Assembly: GCF_010389155.1 (NCBI RefSeq)
Contig: NC_057761.1
Location: forward strand, 932,501-996,500
From: Erigeron canadensis
Taxonomy: Eukaryota > Streptophyta > Magnoliopsida > Asterales > Asteraceae
DNA: 64,000 nt
Direction of reading: 5' to 3'
Below are positions 57,472 to 64,000 of this stretch, one piece after another (the stretch's first letter is position 1; each line of letters begins with the position of its first letter). The translations under genes and the position numbers were made by a program. The notes beneath the pieces were generated by a model. That model searched no databases and had not been told where the DNA came from. It saw only the letters and a list, made by a program, of their open reading frames with translations.

Positions 57472-59130
57472 ATGCAGTCAATGTACGTGATGTCAGCAGA
57501 AACTGCATTAGTTGACAAAGCAACAAGAAATGAAACGACAGATTTGTGGCACATGCGACTTGGTCATGTTAGTTACTCCAAGTTAGAAGTAATGATGAAG
57601 AAGTCGATGTTAAAGGGACTTCTAGAACTTGAAGTGAGAAAAGGTACAGTTTGTGTGGGCTGTCAATACGGGAAAGCACATCAGTTGCCATATGAAGAGT
57701 CAAAGTTCAAAGCAAAAGAACCATTAGAGTTAATCCACTCTGATGTGTTTGGACCAATCAAGCAACCCTCCATTGGAGATATGAAGTATATGGTGACCTT
57801 CATTGACGACTTTTCGAGGTATGTGTGGGTTTATTTCATGAAAAATAAATCTGAAACTCTTGCAAAATTTAAAGAGTTTAAAAAGTCAGCAAAAGCGGAG
57901 ACCCGCAAAAGTATTTTGTGCTTACGTACCGATAATGGAGGAGAGTACACTTCAGATGAGTTCTTAAATTTTCTTCTCGAGATGAAAATTCGCCGTCAGT
58001 TTACGTGTGCCAACACACCACAGCAAAATGGAGTTTCCGAGAGAAAGAACAGACACCTGGTAGAAATATGTCGAAGTATGCTTCATGCAAAAAATGTTCC
58101 AGGGAGATTTTGGGAGGAATCAATGAAGACTGCAGCATTTGTGATCAATAGGCTTCCTCAGCAAAGGTTAGCTTTTATCTCTCCATATGAAAAATTGTGG
58201 AATATAAAACCTACTGTTGGTTATTTTCGAGTATTTGGATGTGTATGCTATGTATTTGTTCCTGCTTACCTACGTAACAAACTGGAGAAAAAGGCTATTA
58301 GATGTATCTTTGTGGGATATGATGATCAGAGAAAAGGGTGGCGATGTTGTGACCCAACAACTGGGAAATGCTACACATCTCGAAATGTTGTGTTCGATGA
58401 AGCTTCTTCTTGGTGGTCCTCTAACAAAGAGGTACTACCAGATTCTGGTATGTTCAAAGAGAAGTTAGAAGAAACAGAAATCAAGATAGTTTTAGATGAA
58501 ATTGAAGCTCCAGATGGTAATCAAGAGATAGAAAAAGATGCTGGTCAAAACCCGTGGCAAACGAGTATGTATCAAAGGCAAGAAGAAGGCGGACCAAATG
58601 AACCAGCATTAGCAAATCCCCTCAGAAGATCGACTAGAGTCCGTAAGCAAAATCCTAAGTATGTCAATGCCGCCATAGTAGAAACAGAGCCAAAAGAACC
58701 AGATACTTTTGAAGAAGCTTTTCAACATGAAAAATGGAGAAGAGCTATGGAAGAAGAACTCGATGCACTCAAAAGAAACCAAACTTGGGAGCTCATGCCA
58801 AAGCCCAAAGATGTGAAGCCTATCTCTTGCAAATGGGTGTACAAGCTAAAGCATCGAACTGATGGTTCAATTGAAAGGTATAAAGCTCGTTTGGTGGCTC
58901 GTGGCTTCTCTCAACAATATGGACTGGACTATGATGAAACGTTCAGTCCAGTTGCAAAGCTTACAACCATATGTATTCTATTAGCATTGGCATCAAGCAA
59001 AGGATGGAAGTTGTGGCAAATGGACGTGAAAAATGCATTTTTACATGGGGAGTTGGATCGAGAAATCTACATGGATCAACCAGCGGGTTTTCAAAGTAAA
59101 GATCATCCAGAATATGTTCTCAAGCTCTGA
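57472..59130 (+). pseudogene. Copia integrase and start of reverse transcriptase, ended by a stop
   Basis: In the same frame as the protease segment. It begins with the GAG-pre-integrase region ([10 protein letters not shown], then CVGCQYGK for the HHCC zinc site). The integrase core shows its acidic residues in [19 protein letters not shown] and [11 protein letters not shown] linker follows, then the start of reverse transcriptase ([17 protein letters not shown]). The segment is stopped by TGA at 59128-59130, inside the reverse transcriptase domain. Confidence 0.93.
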
Positions 59131-60242
59131 AAGGCGCTTTACGGGTTGAAACAAGCACCGCGGGCTTGGTATGGTAAGATTGCTGAATTTCTTACTTTTA
59201 GTGGTTATTCAGTGACATCTGCAGATTCTAGTTTGTTCGTGAAAACTAAAGAAGGAAAGTTAGCTATTGTGTTAGTATATGTGGATGATTTAATTGTCAC
59301 AGAAGATTATGAAGAAGAAGTTTTTCAAACGAAAGAGAACCTATCAGTTCGTTTTCAGATGAAAGAGCTTAGGCCTTTGAAGCATTTCTTGGTCTGGAGA
59401 TTGATTATAATGAAGAGGGGTTGTTTCTTCATCAGCAAAAATATTCACGTGACCTGCTAAAGAAGTTTGGAATGGTTAATAGCAAGCCAATCTCAACACC
59501 TATGGAGCCACATGCAAAGATTTGTGCTCATGAAGGTCAAGACCTGGAAGATGCAACAATGTACCGACAGTTGGTGGGTAGTCTCATCTACTTAACCTTA
59601 ACAAGACCAGATATCTCTTTTGCAGTTGGTGTGATGAGTCGTTATATGCAAAACCCGAAGAAGTCTCATTTGGAGGCGGTTCGTAGAATTCTCATATACG
59701 TGAAAAGTACACTCGGTTATTGTATTATGTTCAAGAAAGGTGGAGATTGCAGACTAGTGGGCTACTGTGATGCTGATTATGCAGGTGACCACGATACCCG
59801 ACGTTCAACTGCAGGTTATGTGTTTTTGTTAGCGTCTGGAGCAATCTCTTGGTGCAGCAAAAGACAGCCAACTGTGTCTTTATCAACTACCGAGGCCGAG
59901 TACCGGGCAGCAGCTATGGCAGCTCAAGAGATCACTTGGATCATGCTACTATTAAAAGAGCTGCATCAAACAACCGAGTATGGTGTTCCACTGTACTGTG
60001 ACAACTTATCGGCAATACGATTGGCTGAAAATCCAATTTTTCATGCAAGAACTAAGCATGTGGAAGTTCATTATCATTTCATCAGGGAGAAAGTTCCGCA
60101 AGAAGAAATTAAGTTGGAGCATGTTGGAACAGGAAGTCAAGTTGCAGATTTGTTTACAAAAAGCTTGGATGGCGTCAAGTTGAAAAGCTTCAGTGAGCAT
60201 CTTGGCTTGATGGGCAGAGTTGGTGTTGAAGGGGAGTGTTAA
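59131..60242 (+). pseudogene. Copia reverse transcriptase end and RNase H, frameshifted
   Basis: After the stop the same frame continues with [14 protein letters not shown] and the catalytic YVDD box at 59278-59289. A one-base loss near 59390 shifts the frame; from about 59421 the second frame carries the rest and the RNase H domain ([28 protein letters not shown]), ending at 60242, which overlaps the first bases of the 3' LTR. Confidence 0.93.
60228..60236 (+). other. Polypurine tract
   Basis: GAAGGGGAG sits directly before the 3' LTR and would prime plus-strand DNA synthesis. Confidence 0.9.
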
Positions 60243-60516
60243 AATATGCAACACCTTCATCACGTGGGAATTTTCAATTTCTAAGCTATTTAATTTATAA
60301 GGCCTATATAAGGCCATGTTTTGTTTTTTTATTAATCATTTAGAAAAAGCACATTTACAGTGCAAATCGTGAGTCCCTTTTATTTCACTTCTTTATTCAT
60401 TGTGAGTTGTATTACTTCTTTATTCATTGTGAGTTGTATTACCTGCTATTGAGAGTTGTACTTTTCCTTTCCAAAGTAACATATCAAACACTACTTGTTT
60501 GATCCTTTGTTCAACA
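60237..60516 (+). repeat. 3' LTR of the Copia element (280 bp, internally deleted)
   Basis: Has the same ends as the 5' LTR. It lacks about 170 bases present there (the stretch between TTTAATTTAT and the CCTATATAAGG box) and has gained a tandem copy of about 32 bases around TTCATTGTGAGTTGTATTAC (about 60386-60450). LTRs are identical at insertion, so both changes came later or the two ends derive from different templates. Confidence 0.93.
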
Positions 60517-60521
60517 TAAAT

Positions 60522-62100
60522 GAGTATGGATGAAATGTAGAGGGGCCAATATTCTTATATCTTTGAACTTCAGTTTGATCGTTTGAGCTTATAATCACGC
60601 ATGTACTGGTGTATTCTCTTTCATTGATAATCGATCCAAAAGTTTCAATAATTTATGCACAAAATCTATGTATAGAAAAAAAAAAATCAAAGATGATTGA
60701 AGAATGCAACCGAAGAGATATCGTATCTGGCTTACCCTTTTTGTATGTACCTCAAAACTGATTAATATAGATTAGCTAATTCATACCATTTATTATCACT
60801 CACATTCGGAAGGGGAACCAGGATTTTTGATTAGGGACTTGACGACAATAAGTATACTATTTTAAGTTTCTAACATCACAACAATATTAGTTTGTAATTA
60901 AGAGGAAATTCGGTATAGATTAGTAACTACATTATATTGGCAGATTCCGCAATAATTCTACTATAAGTCTATAACGCACTTTTGTTGTAAAGTACTAAAG
61001 TGCACTACGGAATATTTTTTTTTCAAAATTAGAGACTATTGAGACATTTGATGAGTTTAAAATTTCTATTATTCTCAGTTTCATTTGAGCTATTATAAAC
61101 CTTCGAGTAACTCACACCTTAAAAATTTGATCTATTATGGAGTAAATAATCTTGTTTGCAGTAATTAGTTAAGCCCAATTTGAAACAATGTTTGGATCTT
61201 TTCTGTGGGGTTATAGACACCGCTTCCAACGTTCTCTCTCGTTCCCACCACTACTTCTGCACCACCACACACACAATTTTCAAAACTTTTAGCTTTTTGG
61301 GAGCAATGTCATTCATACAGTATCAGTATGTGCGGAGTATCCGGGTATATTAAAATCTAGTATGAACTATTAGTCTATTACTAGGTGTTAACGACCGTCA
61401 CCGAAAGTACTTGTAGGGAGAAAAATTGGACTAGTTGAGGGCTAAGTCTCCCCAAGACCCCTTATAGCCTATGCTAATGTGACCTAACACCGATCACCTT
61501 ACGAGTTACAATATCGATGGTCGACGAAGTTGGTTGCCAAATACTTCTTACCGATTATATTCTTACTAAAGAATTATAAAGTGATCTACATTACACGCAC
61601 ACGATTCTAGTTTTTCATTATACAATTGAGAATGTTGGTTTGGAGTGAAAAATATAAATTTCAAAGCGAAATTGTGGATCAAATTATTTAATATGAATTT
61701 TTACTAGGTTGCAATTAACTTTTATCAAGGACAAAGCTTGTTAAACATTTTTCTAATGTCAATATGAATTGTATGTTAAAACTCAACAACTTTAGCTACA
61801 AAAACCCTTTTCTAGATCTAACATGGTTACAAAAGTAATCAGCATTTTATAAAAGTGACGGGGTGTTACCAATTTAATTGAAAATGTTTTCTAAAATGAA
61901 ACTCCAAAAATCGATGACCAAACAATCTATGTCCATGAGCCATGTAAATTTTACCAAATTTGAAATTTCAAAGACATAAAGTCGCAAGTATTTAGTCAGT
62001 TGTTGTTTTATCGTCGGTCATTTTAATTTCTTTATATATTCTCCAACCCTTTAAATAGAAATCCTATATTAAAGTACTCAATAGAAATGTAAAGCATCAA
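60522..62100. other. Gene-free AT-rich interval
   Basis: No coding gene, RNA or bounded element is recognised. The region lies between the Copia insertion and the tRNA gene. Confidence 0.6.
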
Positions 62101-62172
62101 GCGTTTGTAGTCCAACGGTTAGGATAATTGCCTTCCAAGCAATAGACCCGGGTTCGACTCCCGGCAAACGCA
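62101..62172 (+). tRNA. tRNA-Gly (anticodon TCC)
   Basis: A 72-base cloverleaf. The acceptor stem GCGTTTG pairs with CAAACGC, with A as discriminator. The D-arm region contains TAGTCCAACGGTTAGGA (A box). The anticodon arm ATTGC-CTTCCAA-GCAAT has anticodon TCC. The T arm CCGGG-TTCGACT-CCCGG holds the B box. There is no intron. A CAA triplet just upstream (62098-62100) fits the usual plant tRNA transcription start context. It reads GGA and GGG/A-type glycine codons. Confidence 0.97.
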
Positions 62173-62180
62173 TCACTTTA

Positions 62181-62192
62181 TTTTTGTTTTTT
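62181..62192 (+). terminator. Pol III terminator of tRNA-Gly
   Basis: T-runs of five and six begin nine bases after the tRNA, the normal signal for RNA polymerase III termination. Confidence 0.85.
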
Positions 62193-63335
62193 AACATAAC
62201 TATTTAATTTTGGATTCATAAGTTTTGTTGGTAGAAATCCCCCATTTTAATCAATTTTTACACCTTTCATTCTAAAAGTGAAAAGCTTATAATGAAAATT
62301 TCCAGCGTCTCACACTTACCAATCTTTCAAATTTCGTCCCTCTTCAAATGATGTTTAATATAGGTCGTTAAGTCGTCATATACTCATATGCATTGTTGTA
62401 AAACTCACCGAGTAGAGCCGAGTATTTTCCGAGTACTCTCTACAAGGTAAGGTGTCGAGTCGGCCGATTACTCCGAACACTCCCCGACTTTGCCACTTTG
62501 ACCCCGAGTACTCACCGCATACAACCGAGTACTCCCAACTCGCCCGTCAACCAACCTGAGAACGATTAACGACTTCCGCAACCTTGCTCATATATGACCT
62601 TATCTTCACGTCGAGGGGTATTTTTGTTTCTAACAGTTATTTTCACATCATTTCCAAAATATTCACCAGTGACTTTCGAAAAATGTTAGGAGAATAACAC
62701 CTCTCACGTGAACGTCGCGTGTAATGACTTAACGAGCTATATGTAGTCTTTTTTTCCTTTTTTTTTAAGAATAAGTAACACCGATCTCGTTTTATTTTCT
62801 TCAACAAGTTAACAATGACACAATCGTTGTGTAATAGACTAAAAATATACATCACATGACCGAAAACAAACATGATATGTCCTGAAATTTCTTATCGAAC
62901 AACGAGATTTCGAATAATGAAGCCTAAGTAGTCAACATCTGAACTACATACACGTAGGCTCAAAATGAGTCACAAGAAGCATGTGGCCAGAGGTACTGGG
63001 GTAATATATATTCTCAAAATATCGTGCATGTGAAATTACTTCAAAGCATGAGTTGAATTTGTGATAATAATTGATAGAAAGAGTGTTTATTTGATTTCTG
63101 ATCGATTTTTTGCATATTTACTCACCCTTTAGATGGTACAACAAGACAACTATAAGTCACGAATATGAATATGACATGATATTGTACATTTCACTAAATC
63201 ATAAATATTTGACATGACACATCTGTTTAAATCTTCTATTCAACCGTAATCAATCCATGACACGATATGCAACTCTTTCGCAATTGGATTTGTTTTTTGT
63301 TTGAATAATAAACGGATATTCTATTCTCATTTTAA
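62193..63335. other. Gene-free interval with CCGAGTACTC repeats
   Basis: At 62393-62560 a GC-richer stretch starts GTTGTAAAACTCACCGAGTA and repeats CCGAGT/GAGTACTC many times. This resembles the end of a hAT-type element with subterminal repeats, but no matching second end or target duplication was found. The rest is AT-rich with no gene. Confidence 0.5.
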
Positions 63336-63628
63336 GGGTTTAGTATTTAGAAGTGTAATAAATTTTTACATTTTTTCTATTGTATGAATGTAACTTACAT
63401 TTGGTGCATTGTTGGAAAAAACTTTGTAAAACTATTCAAATAATGTAACATTTTGACATGCACTAACAAATAAAATTACACGTGCTAGCTCATATAGATT
63501 GTCACATATACACTTTTACATTATTTGAACAGTTTTATAAAGTTTCTTCCTACAATGCACCAAATCTAAGTTATATTCATACAATTGAAAAAATGTAAAA
63601 GTTTCTCACACTTCTAAATACTAAACCT
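63336..63628. mobile_element. Fold-back MITE with 10-bp target duplication CTCATTTTAA
   Basis: A 293-bp element made almost wholly of two inverted arms of about 135-140 bases. Shared words in mirrored order include GGTTTAGTATTTAGAAGTGT, TTTTACATTTTTTC, ATTGTATGAAT and TTTGGTGCATTGT. Exact 10-bp copies CTCATTTTAA flank it at 63326-63335 and 63629-63638. A 9-10-bp duplication suggests Mutator-type mobilisation. The short centre has no coding frame. Confidence 0.88.
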
Positions 63629-63638
63629 CTCATTTTAA

Positions 63639-64000
63639 TTATATTTCTATATTCAACTGATCGCCTTTTTTGGACAGGTGGAAATAAAAAAGTGACAGCC
63701 TTCATTTTAAAAGAGAAAAAAAAAAAATACATCGCCTCAATAATAAGATCGAAGTAGGAAAAATCGGTCTCGAAATAATAAGACTTAAAGAATATCACAT
63801 TGAATATGAATATCTGCATTAGTGGAATGAAATTTTTTTTATCAGGGAATATAACTTTAACGTTGTATTGGTTGTGCAAAGTCATACATCATCAATGTAC
63901 AAGGGTACAACTATCCAGTATCCACTATGAATTATTGTATAGAACTATAATAATATAATTATAATAATATTAGTATAATTATTATTATTATCAAAACAAT
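63639..64000. other. Right edge, gene-free
   Basis: AT-rich sequence ending in AATAAT/ATTATT repeats. Nothing is recognised. Confidence 0.6.

Larger units (their letters stand above)
55714..60516 (+). mobile_element. Ty1/copia LTR retrotransposon, decayed
   Basis: A 4803-bp element flanked by exact 5-bp duplications TAAAT (55709-55713 and 60517-60521). Order: 5' LTR, primer site, gag, protease, integrase, reverse transcriptase, RNase H, polypurine tract, 3' LTR. Integrase before reverse transcriptase identifies the Copia superfamily. The single gag-pol frame is broken by two frameshifts and two in-frame stops, so the copy cannot encode its own proteins. The lineage within Copia is not assigned. 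Confidence 0.96.

Noticed and set aside
63577..63885. 102-residue minus-strand frame at the right edge
   Set aside because: Runs through one arm of the fold-back MITE and AT-rich flank; no family features.

Overview
This window is AT-rich nuclear DNA of a flowering plant. The genes have many introns with canonical GT/AG borders, the proteins match plant families most closely, and most of the remaining DNA is made of typical plant transposable elements. A eudicot is clear. An Asteraceae-like genome is my guess from the repeat styles and is not proven. All exon models were assembled by eye from reading frames and splice sites and checked for phase.

Layout. Positions 1-830 look like the edge of an LTR retrotransposon. 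Positions 1036-6173 are a rearranged, truncated duplicate of the PRP31 locus (pseudogene), and an intact PRP31 gene (spliceosomal U4/U6 protein) lies on the minus strand at 12853-16822. The interval between them holds a nested pair of hAT elements, a Stowaway MITE, a Helitron end and a Mutator-type MITE. Positions 16.8-23.4 kb are gene-free and built from Helitron pieces and SINEs. A nine-exon MBD9-type chromatin gene (plus strand, 23425-35579) follows, with its introns loaded with transposons. A 2.5-kb solo LTR with unusual internal repeats occupies 36888-39358. A 14-exon OTS/ULP1-type SUMO protease gene (plus, 40257-45072) converges on a 19-exon SAMHD1/VENOSA4-type dNTP hydrolase gene (minus, 46506-51681). 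The last part holds small DNA transposons, a decayed Ty1/copia element (55714-60516), a tRNA-Gly(TCC) gene (62101-62172) and a fold-back MITE near the right edge.

The four protein genes act in separate housekeeping or regulatory processes: splicing, chromatin, SUMO removal and nucleotide pools. They do not form a cluster or operon. I see no new multi-gene system. The informative material is structural: a locus duplication whose two copies serve as paralogous empty sites for dating insertions, many transposon insertions with exact target-site duplications, and a solo LTR carrying a regularly spaced array of 17-nt palindromes.
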